NCBI RefSeq assembly: GCF_019334345.1
Contig: NZ_JAHWQX010000003.1
Span: 682,001 to 746,000, forward strand
Direction: 5' to 3'
Source of the DNA: Neohoeflea coraliihabitans
GTDB taxonomy: Bacteria > Pseudomonadota > Alphaproteobacteria > Rhizobiales > Rhizobiaceae
Length of the DNA: 64,000 nucleotides
The position numbers and the translations under genes were made by a program. The notes beneath the pieces were generated by a model. It ran no database searches and was not told the DNA's origin. It worked only from the letters and a program-made list of their open reading frames with translations. This document shows, piece by piece, positions 30,474-42,065 of the stretch (positions are counted from its first letter, which is position 1; each line of letters starts with the position of its first letter).

Positions 30474-31958
30474 ATGATTTCCCTCAGCACCTACAAGCAC
30501 CAATGGTTTCACAATATCCGGCCGGACATTCTTTCCGGCCTGGTCGTCGCCCTGGCCCTGATTCCCGAAGCCATCGCCTTTTCGATCATCGCCGGTGTCG
30601 ATCCGAAGGTCGGCCTGTACGCCTCCTTCTCGATCGCCGTGATCACCGCGATTGTCGGCGGCCGGCCGGGGATGATTTCGGCGGCGACCGCGGCAACGGC
30701 GGTGCTGATGGTGACGCTGGTGCGCGACCATGGCCTAGAATATCTCCTGGCGGCCACCGTGCTAGCCGGGCTGATCCAGATCGTCGCCGGCTTCCTCAAG
30801 CTCGGCTATGTGATGCGTTTCGTGTCGCGCTCGGTGATGACCGGTTTCGTCAATGCGCTGGCGATCCTGATCTTCATGGCGCAATTGCCGGAACTGATCG
30901 ATGTGCCGCCACTGACCTATGTGATGGTGGCGGGCGGCCTGGCGATCATCTACCTGTTTCCCTACGTGACCAAGGCGATCCCCTCACCGCTGGTGACCAT
31001 CGTCGTGCTGACGGCGCTCAGCCTGGCGCTTGGTCTCGACATCCGCACGGTCGGCGACATGGGCGATCTGCCCGACACGCTGCCGGTGTTCCTTCTGCCC
31101 GACATCCCGCTGACCTTCGAGACGCTGATGATCATCCTGCCCTATTCGGTCGGCGTGGCGGCCGTCGGGCTGCTGGAATCGCTGATGACGCAGACCATCG
31201 TCGATGATCTCACCGACACCGACTCCAACCGCAACCAGGAATGCATCGGCCAGGGCGTGGCCAACACGGTGACGGGGTTCATCGGCGGCATGGCCGGCTG
31301 CGCGATGATCGGCCAGTCGATCATCAATGTGAAATCGGGCGGGCGTGGCCGGCTGTCGACCTTCGTGGCCGGGGTGATGCTGCTGTTTTTCGTCGTCGTG
31401 CTCGGCGACTGGGTGTCGCGCATTCCGATGGCGGCGCTGGTGGCCATCATGATCATGGTGTCGATCGGCACCTTCTCCTGGTCATCGATCCTCAATCTGC
31501 GATCGCATCCGCGCAGTTCCTCGGTGGTCATGCTGGCGACGGTGGTGTTCGTGGTGTTCACGCACAATCTGGCGATCGGGGTTCTGGTCGGCGTGCTGCT
31601 GTCCGGCATCTTCTTTGCCTGGAAGATCGCGCAGATCTTCTCCGTGCGCACGGAGCTGTCGGAAGACGGGCGGTCGCGCACCTATTTTGTCGAGGGTCAG
31701 CTGTTCTTCGCCTCGTCGGAAGACTTCATGCGCGCCTTCGATTTCCGCGAGGTGCTGGAGCGCGTGACAATCGACGTGAGCCGAGCGCATATCTGGGACA
31801 TCTCCAGTGTTCAGGCGCTGGACATGGCGGTGCTGAAATTCCGCCGCGAGGGGGCGGAGGTCGATATTGTCGGTCTCAACGCCGCATCGGAAACCATCGT
31901 CGACCGGCTTGCACTGCATGACAAGCCGGGCGCCATGGACCAGTTGCTGTCGCATTAG
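30474..31958 (+). CDS. SulP-family anion transporter with STAS domain
   Basis: The protein has 494 residues from ATG 30474, which opens the conserved N-terminus ([17 protein letters not shown]). Many membrane helices follow, with SulP signatures ([56 protein letters not shown]). A C-terminal STAS domain (from about 405) contains [15 protein letters not shown]. SulP proteins carry sulfate, bicarbonate, chloride or dicarboxylates; the substrate here cannot be told. The long open frame upstream lacks family features. The Usp gene begins 10 bases after its stop. Confidence 0.9.
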   Translation: MISLSTYKHQWFHNIRPDILSGLVVALALIPEAIAFSIIAGVDPKVGLYASFSIAVITAIVGGRPGMISAATAATAVLMVTLVRDHGLEYLLAATVLAGLIQIVAGFLKLGYVMRFVSRSVMTGFVNALAILIFMAQLPELIDVPPLTYVMVAGGLAIIYLFPYVTKAIPSPLVTIVVLTALSLALGLDIRTVGDMGDLPDTLPVFLLPDIPLTFETLMIILPYSVGVAAVGLLESLMTQTIVDDLTDTDSNRNQECIGQGVANTVTGFIGGMAGCAMIGQSIINVKSGGRGRLSTFVAGVMLLFFVVVLGDWVSRIPMAALVAIMIMVSIGTFSWSSILNLRSHPRSSSVVMLATVVFVVFTHNLAIGVLVGVLLSGIFFAWKIAQIFSVRTELSEDGRSRTYFVEGQLFFASSEDFMRAFDFREVLERVTIDVSRAHIWDISSVQALDMAVLKFRREGAEVDIVGLNAASETIVDRLALHDKPGAMDQLLSH

Positions 31959-31968
31959 GGGAATTCGC

Positions 31969-32826
31969 ATGACCAAGACAAAGATCATCTCGCTCGTCGA
32001 TGGCTCGAGCTACTCGAAGAGCGTATGCGGACTGAGTGCGTGGGCCGCCGGCCGGCTTGAGGCGAGCGTCGAGATCCTGCACGTGCTCGGCCGCCGCGAG
32101 GCCAGCGGCAGCGACGATCTGTCGGGCGCCATCGCCCTTGGTGCCCGCACCACCCTTCTCGAGAAACTGACAGCGCTCGACGCCGAGCGCGGCAAGCTGT
32201 TGCAGGAGCGCGGCCGGGCCATTCTCGAGGATGCGCGCGCCGTGGTGACGGCAGCCGGCGTGGAGGCGGTGGAGACGCGCCTGTTTCACGGCGACCTCAT
32301 CGATATCCTGGCGCGGCGCGAGCCGGAGGCCGACCTTCTGGTGATCGGCAAACGCGGCGAAGGAGCGGATTTTGCGTCGCTGCATCTGGGCTCCAACCTC
32401 GAACGCATCGTGCGTGCCAGCCACAAGCCGGTGCTTGTCGCCTCGCGTGCCTTCAAGCCGATTGCCAAGGTGCTGATTGCCTGGGATGGCGGCTCGTCGA
32501 GCGCCAAGGCGGTGGACCATGTGGCACGCTCGCCGCTGTTTGCCGGGCTTGATATCCGGCTGGTGTTCGTCGGCCACGAGACCGACGAAATCCGCAGGGG
32601 CATGGCGCGCGCGGCTGAAACTCTCGGCGCCGGCGGGCATTCGGTGGCGACAGCGGTGCTGGCCGGGCAGCCGGAAAAGGTGCTTGGCGAGCATGTCGGC
32701 GCGGAATCGACGGATCTCGTGGTGATGGGCGCCTACGGCCATTCGCGCATCCGCAGCCTGATCATCGGCTCGACGACGACCGAGATGATCCGCTCCTGCC
32801 TCGTGCCGATCCTCCTGATGCGCTGA
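31969..32826 (+). CDS. Tandem universal stress protein (UspA family)
   Basis: The protein has 285 residues with two Usp domains. The first begins KIISLVDGSSYSK; the second begins KVLIAWDGGSSSAK and ends with the ATP-binding pattern G-x2-G-x9-G-[ST] (GAYGHSRIRSLIIGSTT). A good ribosome site (GGGGA) lies in the 10-base gap after the SulP gene, so the two are co-transcribed. The pairing suggests the Usp responds to, or controls, anion transport; this is inference only. Confidence 0.9.
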   Translation: MTKTKIISLVDGSSYSKSVCGLSAWAAGRLEASVEILHVLGRREASGSDDLSGAIALGARTTLLEKLTALDAERGKLLQERGRAILEDARAVVTAAGVEAVETRLFHGDLIDILARREPEADLLVIGKRGEGADFASLHLGSNLERIVRASHKPVLVASRAFKPIAKVLIAWDGGSSSAKAVDHVARSPLFAGLDIRLVFVGHETDEIRRGMARAAETLGAGGHSVATAVLAGQPEKVLGEHVGAESTDLVVMGAYGHSRIRSLIIGSTTTEMIRSCLVPILLMR

Positions 32827-32873
32827 ACCGACTGCCGCGACCGACACTGACATCGCGCCACGGGCGATGGCAT

Positions 32874-32889
32874 TTGACCATCTGGTCAA
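32874..32889. terminator. Short inverted repeat between convergent usp and pyrG
   Basis: TTGACCA-TC-TGGTCAA, perfect arms of seven bases, between the two converging genes. It could act as a weak two-way terminator or be a protein site. Confidence 0.3.
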
Positions 32890-32905
32890 TTCTGCATGTC
32901 GACGA

Positions 32906-34597
<1,692 letters not shown>

Positions 34598-34652
34598 TTA
34601 TGGTGGATAGCGCTGCGCGATGAAACAGACCCCGTCAGCGCTTCAAGCAATG

Positions 34653-34685
34653 AAAAGCCCCGCGAAACCCGTAGCCACGCGGGGC
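34653..34685 (-). terminator. Rho-independent terminator after secG
   Basis: On the minus strand GCCCCGCG and CGCGGGGC form a perfect eight-pair stem with a 13-base loop, followed by TTTT, 39 bases past the secG stop. Confidence 0.8.
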
Positions 34686-34723
34686 GAATGATATCTTCAG
34701 ATGGTCCTTGGGACCGTGCCGCC

Positions 34724-35209
34724 CTACTGACCGGTCGGAACGCCGGCGGGATCATTCTGGCTGTCAGCCGGTGCCAGGGTGGCGGCGGGCGGCGATTCGC
34801 CGGTATTAGCCGGTGCATCCGTTGGCACATCTGTCGGCACTTCCGCATTGGGAACGTTTCCGGACGGCACGGCCGCGTTATTCGCCGGGGCCGCATCCGG
34901 GTCACTGCCGCCGCCGAGCTGATCGAGAATACCGCCGCCGGTGCCCTGCGTTTCGGTCGGAATGCGATCGAGAATGTCGGTCGAGGACGGACCGTAACGG
35001 GCGAGAATGCCGAGCGCCAGCGAGGTGGCGAAGAAGGCGGCCGCCAGAATGGCTGTGGTGCGCGTGAGTGCATTGGCCGCGCCGCGCGCCGACATGAAGC
35101 CGGAGCCGCCGCCGATGCCGAGGCCTCCACCCTCCGAGCGCTGGATGAGCACAACGCCGACGAGGGCGAGCACGATCATGAGGTGGATGACGATCAAAAC
35201 GGTTTGCAT
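34724..35209 (-). CDS. secG: Preprotein translocase subunit SecG
   Basis: The protein has 161 residues. The first 75 are SecG: helix 1 (VLIVIHLMIVLALVGVVLIQ), the glycine-rich GGGLGIGGGSGFMSARGAAN loop, and helix 2. The remainder is a Pro/Ala/Asp-rich low-complexity tail, typical of rhizobial SecG. SecG assists SecYE in protein export. It has a strong terminator and a predicted promoter, so it is probably a single-gene unit between tpiA and pyrG. Confidence 0.93.
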   Translation of the reverse strand: MQTVLIVIHLMIVLALVGVVLIQRSEGGGLGIGGGSGFMSARGAANALTRTTAILAAAFFATSLALGILARYGPSSTDILDRIPTETQGTGGGILDQLGGGSDPDAAPANNAAVPSGNVPNAEVPTDVPTDAPANTGESPPAATLAPADSQNDPAGVPTGQ

Positions 35210-35268
35210 GGGGTCTTCCTGATCAGGGAGCGCCCGACACGGGGCGTTCCTTCAGCGAATTTTGCCGC

Positions 35269-35297
35269 TCTTTACACGAGGCGCAGCGGTTTTCCAA
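35269..35297 (-). promoter_or_regulatory. Predicted promoter of secG
   Basis: Minus-strand TTGGAA (35292-35297), 17-base spacer, TAAAGA (35269-35274), about 60 bases before the secG ATG. Confidence 0.4.
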
Positions 35298-35364
35298 GTG
35301 CCACGCGTCCTGCAAGAGCATGCGAGCTGCGGCTTGAAGCTGCACCATCAGCACATTCGGCTTT

Positions 35365-36135
35365 TCAGCCGAGCAGAGCGCGGTAAGCCTCACAGATGGC
35401 GAGAAAATCCTCGGCTTTCAAGCTGGCGCCGCCAACAAGGGCGCCATCGACGTTCTCGATCGCCATCAGCTCGCCGGCATTGCCCGGCTTGACAGAGCCG
35501 CCATACAGAAGCCGCATGGCTTGCGCCTCATCGGCAAGGCGCATCGTCAGGGCCTGGCGCATGAAGGCATGCGCGGCGGCGATGTCCTCGGTTGTCGGCG
35601 TCAGGCCGGTGCCGATGGCCCACACCGGTTCATAGGCAATGACCGTATTGGCCGCCGTCGCCGTTTCCGGCACCGAGCCGCTGAGTTGCGATCGCAGCAC
35701 GTCGAGCGTCTTGCCGGCGCGGCGCTCGTCTTCGGTTTCTCCGATGCAGATGATGGCTGTCAGCCCGGCGGCAATGGCCGCCTCGGCCTTGGCGCGGACC
35801 GTCAGGTCGTCTTCACCATGCAGCGTCCGGCGCTCGGAATGGCCGACGATGCAGTAGCTGGCCAGGCAATCGGCGAGCATTGCCGCCGAGACATCGCCGG
35901 TGAAAGCGCCGCTCTCCTGAGAATGGCAGTCCTGGCCGCCGATATGCAGAGCGCAGTTTTCCGCCAGTGCGGTGGCAACGTAGACCAGGGTGGCCGGCGG
36001 GCAGATCAGCGTATCGATGCGCTCGAAATGCGGCTCTTCGACACCCTCGCAGATCGCCTTGATTTCGGCGAGACTGTCGCGCAGCCCGTTCATCTTCCAG
36101 TTGCCCGCGACGAGCGGTCGAATATTCGGCGTCAT
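35365..36135 (-). CDS. tpiA: Triosephosphate isomerase
   Basis: The protein has 256 residues. Active-site motifs are complete: AGNWKMNG (Asn12, Lys14), CIVGHSERR with the catalytic His, [11 protein letters not shown] with the catalytic Glu, and the phosphate-binding [10 protein letters not shown]. It interconverts dihydroxyacetone phosphate and glyceraldehyde-3-phosphate. It is divergent from ppiD, an arrangement seen throughout rhizobia, and followed by secG on the same strand. Confidence 0.98.
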   Translation of the reverse strand: MTPNIRPLVAGNWKMNGLRDSLAEIKAICEGVEEPHFERIDTLICPPATLVYVATALAENCALHIGGQDCHSQESGAFTGDVSAAMLADCLASYCIVGHSERRTLHGEDDLTVRAKAEAAIAAGLTAIICIGETEDERRAGKTLDVLRSQLSGSVPETATAANTVIAYEPVWAIGTGLTPTTEDIAAAHAFMRQALTMRLADEAQAMRLLYGGSVKPGNAGELMAIENVDGALVGGASLKAEDFLAICEAYRALLG

Positions 36136-36184
36136 TCAGCTGTCCTCTGCTTTTTCCGGCGGTTCTTCCCGGGCGCTGGGGTGG

Positions 36185-36213
36185 GCAATAGCAAAGCGCT
36201 CGCCGCTTGCCAA
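36185..36213 (-). promoter_or_regulatory. Predicted promoter of tpiA
   Basis: Minus-strand TTGGCA (36208-36213), 17-base spacer, TATTGC (36185-36190), about 50 bases before the tpiA ATG. Confidence 0.45.
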
Positions 36214-36384
36214 CGACGAAGACCGGCCGCGCCCTCCTCCGTCCCCGGCTGTCAGCGATGGCCGCTCACCCGATCAGGTGCGTTGGCGACCGGCGGGGCC
36301 TTCAAAAAGCGCAGGCGATCGTCTAAAGGGTCTCAGTTGCAAATGCCCGCGTCTCCCATCGCGGTGCCACAGGCCGGAGCTTAC

Positions 36385-38274
36385 ATGCTGAACACACTTC
36401 GAAAGGGCGCCCGCGGCTGGGTTGCCAAACTCCTCCTCGTTTTGCTGGTCGCCGCCTTCGGCGCCTGGGGAATCAGCGGCTCCATGTTCTCCGGCACCGG
36501 CAGTGCGGTGGTGTCCGTCGGTGAGACGATCGTGACGCCGAACGAATACCGGCTGGCGTATAACCGGCAGATGGCGACGCTCGGGCGGCAGCTGAACACG
36601 CAGCTCACCAGCGAGCAGGCGCGCGCCTTCGGGGTGCCCGAGCGCACCTTCGGCGCGGTGATCGCCGGCGCGGCGCTTGACGAAGAGGCGCGCAAGATGA
36701 ATCTCGGACTGTCGGATGAGCGGCTGGCCCGCCTTGTGGCCGACGATCCGACCTTCCACGATTTCAACGGCCGCTTCGACCGCAACAATTTTGCCCGCAT
36801 TCTCAGCTCGGTCGGCATGAGCGAGGCCGATTACATAGCCAGCCGCAGCAAGGTGGCGGTGCGTTCGCAGATCGTCGAGGCGGTCGCCGATGGACTTGAC
36901 GCGCCGGACGCGCTGTTGACGGCCCTCGCCCAGTACCAGGCGGAAAGCCGCGATGTGGCCTATATCCTTCTCACCCCGGACGCCCTCGATCCGGTGGCAG
37001 AGCCCACCAACGCGGAGATTTCTGCATTCTACGACGCGCAGAAAAGCCGTTATGTGGCGCCCGAGTATCGCAAGATCACCTATCTCAAGCTTGAGCCGGA
37101 AGACATCACCGATCCGGAGGCGATCGCCGAAGACGCCGTGCGCGCCGATTACGAGGCCAACAAGGACCGCTACACGACCGCCGAGACGCGCACCGTCGAT
37201 CAGCTGGTGTTCAGCGACCGGGAAGCGGCCGAGAGTGCTGCGGAACGTCTCGCATCGGGCGCCAGTTTCGATACGAGCGCCGAGGAACAGGGCCGCTCGC
37301 CTTCCGATCTTCGCATTGGCAGCTTCAGCCAGGAAGATGCGCCATCCGATGCGATTGGCGAGGCTGCCTTCGCCGTATCGGCAGCGGGCGGGACAACCGG
37401 CGTGGTCGATGGCCCCTTCGGTCCGGTGATCCTGCGGGTTGCCGCGATCAACCCGGCGAGCGTCAAGTCGTTCGAAGAGATGGAGGCGGAACTGCGCCGG
37501 CAGATGGCCCTGGCGGAAGCCTATGACCAGGTGCTCAACGTGCATGATTCGATCGAGGATGCCCTGGCGGGCGGCTCGTCGCTCGGCGAGGCGGCGACAT
37601 CCCAGCGGCTCGATCTGGTGACGGTGGAGGCCATCGACCGGACCGGACGGGATCCCGACGGCACCGTGCGCAGTGACCTGCCGGTGTCGCGCGATCTGCT
37701 GCAGGGCGCGTTCGAGGCCGAGGTCGGCGTGGAATTGCCGCCACTGGCGATCGGCTCGGACGGTTTCGTCTGGTACCAGGTCGAGGCGGTCACCGAGGAG
37801 CGGCAGCGGCCTTTGGACGAGGTGCGCGAGACGGTAATTGCCGACTGGAAGTCCGAACAGATGGCTGAAGCGCTCGGCGCCCGGGCAACGGAGCTGGCTG
37901 AGCGGCTGAAGGAGGGCGACAGCCTCGAGGAGATTGCCGGCGAGCTGGGCCTGGCGGTCGAGCAGAAATATGCGCTGCAGCGTGACGGCCAGGGGCCGGT
38001 ATTCGGCGAAGCCGCGGTGCAGGCGGCATTTGGCGGTCCGGCCGGGCATGCGGGCGTGGCGAGCGATGCCTCGGGTGCAAACCGCATCATCTTCCAGGTG
38101 ACGGCGGTCAATGATGCATCGGATGCCAGCGCCGAGGCGCTGAGCGAAGCCGAGCGCAGCAATTTCTCAAGCCGCATTGCCGATGATATTCTCGATCAGC
38201 TGGTTGCCGATCTGCGCACGCGCTACGGAGTCGAGGTCAACCGCACGCTCGCCGAACGCGCCATTTCCTACTGA
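36385..38274 (+). CDS. PpiD/SurA-like membrane-anchored peptidyl-prolyl isomerase
   Basis: The protein has 629 residues from ATG 36385, with GGAG five bases upstream. It has a short cytosolic start, one membrane helix (about 13-31) and a large periplasmic part: a SurA_N-like chaperone region, a parvulin-type domain in the middle (starting near [19 protein letters not shown]) and a second chaperone segment. Such proteins help newly exported proteins fold. The parvulin domain looks divergent. The frame is open far upstream, antisense to tpiA, but that part is not real. It leads the trpD-trpC-moaC-moeA run. Confidence 0.9.
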   Translation: MLNTLRKGARGWVAKLLLVLLVAAFGAWGISGSMFSGTGSAVVSVGETIVTPNEYRLAYNRQMATLGRQLNTQLTSEQARAFGVPERTFGAVIAGAALDEEARKMNLGLSDERLARLVADDPTFHDFNGRFDRNNFARILSSVGMSEADYIASRSKVAVRSQIVEAVADGLDAPDALLTALAQYQAESRDVAYILLTPDALDPVAEPTNAEISAFYDAQKSRYVAPEYRKITYLKLEPEDITDPEAIAEDAVRADYEANKDRYTTAETRTVDQLVFSDREAAESAAERLASGASFDTSAEEQGRSPSDLRIGSFSQEDAPSDAIGEAAFAVSAAGGTTGVVDGPFGPVILRVAAINPASVKSFEEMEAELRRQMALAEAYDQVLNVHDSIEDALAGGSSLGEAATSQRLDLVTVEAIDRTGRDPDGTVRSDLPVSRDLLQGAFEAEVGVELPPLAIGSDGFVWYQVEAVTEERQRPLDEVRETVIADWKSEQMAEALGARATELAERLKEGDSLEEIAGELGLAVEQKYALQRDGQGPVFGEAAVQAAFGGPAGHAGVASDASGANRIIFQVTAVNDASDASAEALSEAERSNFSSRIADDILDQLVADLRTRYGVEVNRTLAERAISY

Positions 38275-38338
38275 TCGGAATATTGGCCCGGCACCGCCGC
38301 GAGACAGGCCTCTGGCGCGAGCGCAGACAGGAGTTGGA

Positions 38339-39370
38339 ATGGCCGACATGAAAAGTTTCATCGCCAAGGTTGCCGATGGCGCGGCGCTGAGTGCCGAGGA
38401 GGCGCGTGGCGCTTTCGCCGCCATGATGTCCGGCGAGGCGACGCCTTCGCAGATCGGCGGGTTTCTGATGGCGCTGAGGGTGCGCGGCGAGGCCGAAAGC
38501 GAAATTGCCGGCGCGGTGCGGGTGATGCGCGAGAAGATGATCCCGGTGGAGGCGCCGGACGACGCCATCGACATTGTCGGCACCGGCGGCGATGGATCCG
38601 GCACCTACAATGTATCCACCTGCGCGGCGTTCATCGTCGCCGGGTGCGGCGTGCCGGTGGCAAAGCACGGCAACCGCGCCCTGTCCTCGAAGTCCGGCGC
38701 GGCGGATTCACTGGCGGCGCTCGGGATCAATATCGAATTGAAGCCGGCCGGAATCGCCGCCTGTATCCGTGAGGCCGGGCTCGGTTTCATGTTCGCGCCG
38801 GCGCACCATTCGGCGATGCGTTTCGTGGGACCCTCGCGCGTGGAACTGGGAACGCGCACGATCTTCAACCTGCTCGGCCCGCTGTCCAATCCCGCCGGCG
38901 TGACCCGGCAACTGCTCGGGGTCTTTGCGCCGCAATGGCTCGAGCCGCTGGCGCATGTGATGCGGGATCTCGGCTCGGAGCGGGTGTGGGTGGTGCACGG
39001 GGACGGTCTCGACGAGATGACCACCACCGGTGCGACCCGGGTCTGCGCTCTCGAGGACGGACAGGTGCGCTCCTTCGACATCACCCCGGAAGCGGCCGGG
39101 CTGCAAAGGGTCGATCTGGCGCAGCTCAAGGGGGGCAACGGCGCGCATAACGCCAAGGCGCTGCGGGCCGTGCTGGAAGGAACGCGCGGGGCCTATCGCG
39201 ACATCGCCGTATTGAATGCCGCCGGAGCGCTGATGGTGGCCGGACGCGCCGAAACGCTGCAGGATGGCGTCGAACTGGCTGCAAAGGCACTCGACAGCGG
39301 TGCGGCGCTGGACAGGCTGGAGCGGCTGGTGGCCTGCTCGCAAGCGCATGCGCCGGCCAAGGAGGACTAA
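38339..39370 (+). CDS. trpD: Anthranilate phosphoribosyltransferase
   Basis: The protein has 343 residues from ATG 38339, with AGGAG upstream. Family motifs include [16 protein letters not shown] (PRPP-binding), [18 protein letters not shown] and [14 protein letters not shown]. It joins anthranilate to PRPP in tryptophan synthesis. It lies 64 bases after ppiD and 3 before trpC. No trpE or trpG is present in the window. Confidence 0.97.
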   Translation: MADMKSFIAKVADGAALSAEEARGAFAAMMSGEATPSQIGGFLMALRVRGEAESEIAGAVRVMREKMIPVEAPDDAIDIVGTGGDGSGTYNVSTCAAFIVAGCGVPVAKHGNRALSSKSGAADSLAALGINIELKPAGIAACIREAGLGFMFAPAHHSAMRFVGPSRVELGTRTIFNLLGPLSNPAGVTRQLLGVFAPQWLEPLAHVMRDLGSERVWVVHGDGLDEMTTTGATRVCALEDGQVRSFDITPEAAGLQRVDLAQLKGGNGAHNAKALRAVLEGTRGAYRDIAVLNAAGALMVAGRAETLQDGVELAAKALDSGAALDRLERLVACSQAHAPAKED

Positions 39371-39373
39371 GCA

Positions 39374-40189
39374 ATGAGCGATATTCTCGAGCGGATCGAA
39401 GCCTACAAGCGCGACGAGATCGCCGCCGCCAAGTCGGCCCGGCCGCTCAGCGAGCTGACCGCGCTGAGTGCCGAGACTGAACCGCCGCGCGGTTTTCTCG
39501 CGGCGCTGGCGGCCAAACGATCGGCGGGTGAGCCCGGACTGATCGCGGAGATCAAGAAGGCAAGCCCCTCGAAGGGCCTTATCCGGCCGGATTTCAATCC
39601 GCCGGCGCTGGCGCGTGCCTATGAGGAGGGCGGCGCGGCGTGCCTGTCGGTGCTGACCGACAAGCCCTCCTTCCAGGGGGCGCCGGAATATCTCGGCGCG
39701 GCGCGCGATGCGGTGTCCCTGCCCGTGCTGCGCAAGGATTTCATGTTCGATCCCTACCAGGTACACGAGGCGCGTGCATGGGGCGCCGACGCCATCCTGA
39801 TCATCATGGCGGCGGTGTCCGACCGCGATGCGCGCAGCCTCGAGCAGACGGCCATGACGCTCGGTCTCGATGTTCTGGTCGAAGTGCATGACGAGGCAGA
39901 GCTTGAGCGGGCCCTGAAGCTGGAAAGCCGGCTGATCGGCATCAACAATCGCGATTTGCGGACTTTCGAAACGTCGCTGGAAACCAGCGAGCGTCTGGCG
40001 CCGCTGGTGCCTGAGGGGCATCTGCTGGTCGGCGAGAGCGGAATTTCTACACCCGCCGATTGCGCGCGGCTGAAAGCCAGCGGCATTTCCACCTATCTGG
40101 TCGGCGAGAGCCTGATGCGGCAGGCGGATGTGGCCGCGGCGACGCGGGCGCTGCTCGGCCAGGACGCCCTGCCCTCGGCGGTTCTGTAG
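39374..40189 (+). CDS. trpC: Indole-3-glycerol-phosphate synthase
   Basis: The protein has 271 residues and is a single-function TrpC with no TrpF fusion. It has [24 protein letters not shown] (catalytic Lys), [11 protein letters not shown] and VGESGI. It closes the indole ring after TrpD and the PRA isomerase step. GGAGG stands ten bases before the ATG, overlapping the trpD end. moaC begins two bases after its stop, so the genes share a message. Confidence 0.97.
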   Translation: MSDILERIEAYKRDEIAAAKSARPLSELTALSAETEPPRGFLAALAAKRSAGEPGLIAEIKKASPSKGLIRPDFNPPALARAYEEGGAACLSVLTDKPSFQGAPEYLGAARDAVSLPVLRKDFMFDPYQVHEARAWGADAILIIMAAVSDRDARSLEQTAMTLGLDVLVEVHDEAELERALKLESRLIGINNRDLRTFETSLETSERLAPLVPEGHLLVGESGISTPADCARLKASGISTYLVGESLMRQADVAAATRALLGQDALPSAVL

Positions 40190-40191
40190 CG

Positions 40192-40725
40192 ATGCCCGGC
40201 GGCGCAGAGAGCGATGCCGGGCGCCCGGCAGACCACCTCACCCACCTGGCCGAGGACGGCTCGGCGGAGATGGTCGATGTCGGCGGCAAGGCGGAAACGC
40301 TGCGGGTTGCCACGGCGGTCGGGCATGTGCGGATGGCGCGCGAAACCCTCGAGCTGATCCGCGCCGGCGACATGAAGAAGGGCGATGTTCTCGGCACGGC
40401 GCGGCTGGCCGGCATCATGGCGGCAAAGCAGACGGCGCAGCTCATCCCGCTCTGCCACCCTCTGGCGCTGAGCAAGATCGCCGTCGATATCGTGCCTGAT
40501 CCGGCCCTGCCCGGCCTCACCGTGACGGCGACGGCACGGCTGACCGGACGCACCGGCGTCGAGATGGAAGCCCTGACGGCGGTGTCCGTGGCATGCCTGA
40601 CGATCTACGACATGGCCAAGGCGGTGGATCGGCGCATGCAGATCGGCGGTATGCAGGTGATTGCGAAATCGGGCGGTCAGTCGGGTGATTTCACGCTCGA
40701 TGCGCCCCCCGCACAGGAAGGATGA
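40192..40725 (+). CDS. moaC: Cyclic pyranopterin monophosphate synthase MoaC
   Basis: The start at 40192 gives 177 residues; the first 15 or so are a variable lead before the core ([20 protein letters not shown]). Conserved parts: [39 protein letters not shown] and [11 protein letters not shown]. It makes cyclic pyranopterin phosphate, the first intermediate of molybdenum cofactor. It starts two bases after trpC and is followed four bases later by moeA. Confidence 0.96.
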   Translation: MPGGAESDAGRPADHLTHLAEDGSAEMVDVGGKAETLRVATAVGHVRMARETLELIRAGDMKKGDVLGTARLAGIMAAKQTAQLIPLCHPLALSKIAVDIVPDPALPGLTVTATARLTGRTGVEMEALTAVSVACLTIYDMAKAVDRRMQIGGMQVIAKSGGQSGDFTLDAPPAQEG

Positions 40726-40729
40726 CAGC

Positions 40730-41953
40730 ATGGCGCTGATCCCGGTAGCCGAAGCCCTCAGGCGCGTGACAGGCGATGCCGCGCCGCTTGCGCGCAGCGA
40801 GCGCGTGCCGCTCAACGCTGCGGCCGGGCGTGTGCTGGCCGAAGACCTGCCGGCGCTGAGGACGCAGCCGCCGTTTTCAGCCTCGGCGATGGATGGCTAT
40901 GCGGTGCGGTCCGCTGATGCCGAGGCGCCCGGCGCCACCCTGGCTGTGACAGGCGTTGCCGCCGCCGGGCATGGGTTCGAGGGGACGGTCAAGGCCGGCG
41001 AGGCGGTGCGCATCTTTACCGGTGCCCCGCTTCCCGACGGCGCTGACAGCGTGGTCATCCAGGAAGAGTGCGCGGCGATCGACAGCGCCGACGGCGACAA
41101 GCGGGTGCGCATCGAAACGGCCGCAAGGCGTGGCCAGAATGTGCGGCCTGCCGGGATCGATTTTCGCGACGGCCATGCCGGACTGCCGGCCGGGCGGTTG
41201 CTTGACCCGGCGGCGATCATGCTAGCGGCGGCCATGAACCACCCGCATTTATCAGTGCGGGCCCGGCCGAAAGTGGCGATCCTGGCGACCGGTGACGAGT
41301 TGCGCCTGCCCGGAGAGCCGCTGCAGCCCGGACAGATCATTGCCTCGAACAGTTTTGGTATTGCGGCGCTGGTGCAGGCGGCGGGCGGCGAGGTGCTCGA
41401 TCTCGGTATCGCCGGAGACAGCATGGCGGCGCTCGATTCGGCAATTGATTCGGCGCTGGGCCACGACGCCGACGTGCTGGTGACGATCGGCGGCGCCTCT
41501 GTCGGCGATCATGATCTGGTGCAAAAGGCGATGCTGGCGCGCGGCATGGCGCTGGATTTCTGGAAGATTGCGATGCGGCCGGGCAAGCCGCTGATGTCCG
41601 GGCGGCTTGACGGATTGCGCATTCTCGGCCTGCCGGGCAACCCGGCATCGAGCATGGTCTGCGGCTATCTTTTTCTCGAGCCTCTGGTGGCTATCCTGGC
41701 CGGACGCAATTCGCCCAACCGCATTCGAAAAGCGCGTCTTTCCAAAGGTTTGAAGGCCAATTCTGAGCGTCAGGATTACATGCGTGGACGGCTTGAGACG
41801 GCAGCCGACGGAACGCTCACCGCGGTTCCGCTCGCCGAGCAGGATTCGTCGCTGATGCGCGTTTTCGCCGAGGCCGACTGCCTGATCATCCGGCCCCCGC
41901 ATGCCCCTGAGGCGCCCGCCGGGGCGCAGGTCGACGTCCTGCTACTCGGCTAG
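40730..41953 (+). CDS. moeA: Molybdopterin molybdenumtransferase MoeA
   Basis: The protein has 407 residues from ATG 40730, with AGGAAGGA upstream. MoeA motifs: PFSASAMDGYAVR, IFTGAPLPDGADSVV, the MoCF-binding core (VLVTIGGASVGDHDLV) and LPGNPASSMVCGYLF. It inserts molybdate into adenylylated molybdopterin. It is the last gene of the ppiD-trpDC-moaC-moeA run; lexA follows with its own promoter. Confidence 0.97.
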   Translation: MALIPVAEALRRVTGDAAPLARSERVPLNAAAGRVLAEDLPALRTQPPFSASAMDGYAVRSADAEAPGATLAVTGVAAAGHGFEGTVKAGEAVRIFTGAPLPDGADSVVIQEECAAIDSADGDKRVRIETAARRGQNVRPAGIDFRDGHAGLPAGRLLDPAAIMLAAAMNHPHLSVRARPKVAILATGDELRLPGEPLQPGQIIASNSFGIAALVQAAGGEVLDLGIAGDSMAALDSAIDSALGHDADVLVTIGGASVGDHDLVQKAMLARGMALDFWKIAMRPGKPLMSGRLDGLRILGLPGNPASSMVCGYLFLEPLVAILAGRNSPNRIRKARLSKGLKANSERQDYMRGRLETAADGTLTAVPLAEQDSSLMRVFAEADCLIIRPPHAPEAPAGAQVDVLLLG

Positions 41954-41990
41954 CCGCAGGCCGCTGCGCACACGACGCCACTTTCGGGAC

Positions 41991-42019
41991 TTGCAGAACA
42001 CATAAGGAACATGTAAAAG
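41991..42019 (+). promoter_or_regulatory. Predicted promoter of lexA
   Basis: TTGCAG (41991-41996), 17-base spacer, TAAAAG (42014-42019). The LexA box lies within the spacer, so binding would block RNA polymerase. Confidence 0.55.
41996..42010 (+). promoter_or_regulatory. LexA (SOS) box, GAAC-N7-GAAC
   Basis: GAACACATAAGGAAC is an exact match to the alphaproteobacterial SOS box, the direct repeat GTTC-N7-GTTC read on the other strand. It lies between the predicted -35 and -10 of lexA, giving self-repression. Confidence 0.85.
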
Positions 42020-42021
42020 TT

Positions 42022-42036
42022 GTTCCGGTTTTGTTT
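42022..42036 (+). promoter_or_regulatory. Possible second, imperfect LexA box
   Basis: GTTC, seven bases, then GTTT: one mismatch from the consensus, 11 bases downstream of the perfect box. It could help cooperative binding. Confidence 0.35.
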
Positions 42037-42065
42037 CATACGGCAAGCGCGAGGATGGCGGCCCG

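Noticed and set aside
36274-38049. 591-codon minus-strand open frame opposite ppiD
   Set aside because: It is antisense to the SurA/PpiD-like gene, with an arginine-rich translation and no family features.
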